The notes below the pieces were generated by a model. The model saw only the letters and a list, made by a program, of their open reading frames with translations. It ran no database searches and was not told where the DNA came from. A stretch of DNA of 64,000 bases, taken from assembly GCA_965649825.1 (NCBI GenBank), contig OZ287698.1, positions 310,001 through 374,000 on the forward strand, in the 5' to 3' direction. This document shows, in pieces, positions 63,644-64,000 of this stretch (position 1 is the stretch's first letter; each line of letters begins with the position of its first letter). The position numbers and the translations under genes are program-made. The stretch comes from Penicillus capitatus (lineage: Eukaryota > Chlorophyta).

Positions 63644-64000
63644 AGCCAACCGTGCCTGTCGTTAGGTACGTCTGAATTCACGGAACAGCCGAACGCCCGT
63701 AAACATGACGGTGCATAATACCACCTTTGAGATGGTGCGATTGCTCTGGATAGATTACAACGGCGACGAAGTCTGTCCCATCAACAATGCTTCCCATTTC
63801 TGAACTCTGTGTCCTGTCAGGTTGCTTACTCTCTCCTGTCTCCTGTCTCTAACGCTTCGTAAGACTTTGCGAGAATGATGTGACGAGGATGATCGAAAGA
63901 GTGTTGTACTGTAGTATCCAGACATTCGCGACGCATCCATGGATTGCCCGTTCCGTCCATACCGCTGAACGACTACTGATCCAGAACAGCGAAGTGTGGA
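63644..64000. other. Right-edge region, no supported gene
   Basis: About 360 bp with one more GATGTGACG copy (about 63877-63885) and short frames only. It may contain further exons of a gene that extends beyond the window. Confidence 0.3.

Overview
This is nuclear DNA from a gene-dense, unicellular-type eukaryote. The window holds about 30 recognisable conserved eukaryotic protein genes on both strands, with no operons and no prokaryotic signals. Most genes are cut by very short GT-AG introns (about 30-90 nt, typically 45-55), and a few introns are GC-AG. TAA, TAG and TGA all act as stops. The lineage cannot be fixed by eye. A plant/algal-type repeat protein, a SUVR3-like SET protein, plant-style CCCH fingers and an isopentenyl phosphate kinase would fit an alga, a stramenopile or a related protist.

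Layout. 0-9 kb: RRP41 and eRF3 (head to head), an RRM protein and BDP1 (head to head), a KDM4-type demethylase, and eIF3i. 9-12 kb: sparse, with two small MGxxC (predicted N-myristoylated) proteins. 12-20 kb: RIOK1, a plant-type repeat protein adjoining an LMW-PTP-like protein, a 5'-nucleotidase-type phosphoesterase, an MTHFSD-like protein and an SCP-type phosphatase. 20-32 kb: CSTF3, a tandem CCCH protein, a PQBP1-like WW protein, a USP protease, a SUVR3-like SET protein, membrin (GOSR2/BOS1) and a SLC35B1/HUT1 transporter. 32-35.6 kb: gene-poor, with a degenerate repeat pair and a complete small LTR element (TRIM). 35.6-49 kb: CNOT3, THG1, FIG4, prohibitin, SRD5A3, METTL4, an uncharacterised gene and isopentenyl phosphate kinase. 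49-52 kb: two more MGxxC proteins and unclear sequence. 52-64 kb: an REXO-type exonuclease, RPC2 (RNA polymerase III), VPS52 and threonine dehydratase.

Functional grouping. Genes for RNA synthesis and processing are over-represented: exosome, translation termination, Pol III initiation and core, cleavage/polyadenylation, CCR4-NOT, tRNAHis guanylylation, an RNA exonuclease and PQBP1. A second group is secretory/endomembrane: membrin, HUT1, VPS52, FIG4 and SRD5A3. They are not arranged as a pathway cluster. Spacing is extremely tight. Convergent stops lie 1 nt apart or overlap by 7 nt, divergent start codons lie 40 bp apart, and a tandem stop and start lie 11 bp apart.

The most striking signal is in the introns. 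Many introns in unrelated genes share short sequence blocks (GTGTGA at the donor; AAAGAGTGAGA or its complement TCTCACTCTTT; GATGTGACG). These occur in both orientations, often as inverted or tandem copies, and in places 15-16 nt are identical between introns of different genes. This looks like a family of introner-like elements. A TRIM retroelement also sits on what looks like an intron acceptor, with its target-site duplication carrying the AG.

Exon joins were made by hand from reading frame and family similarity. Joins described as unresolved should be treated as such.
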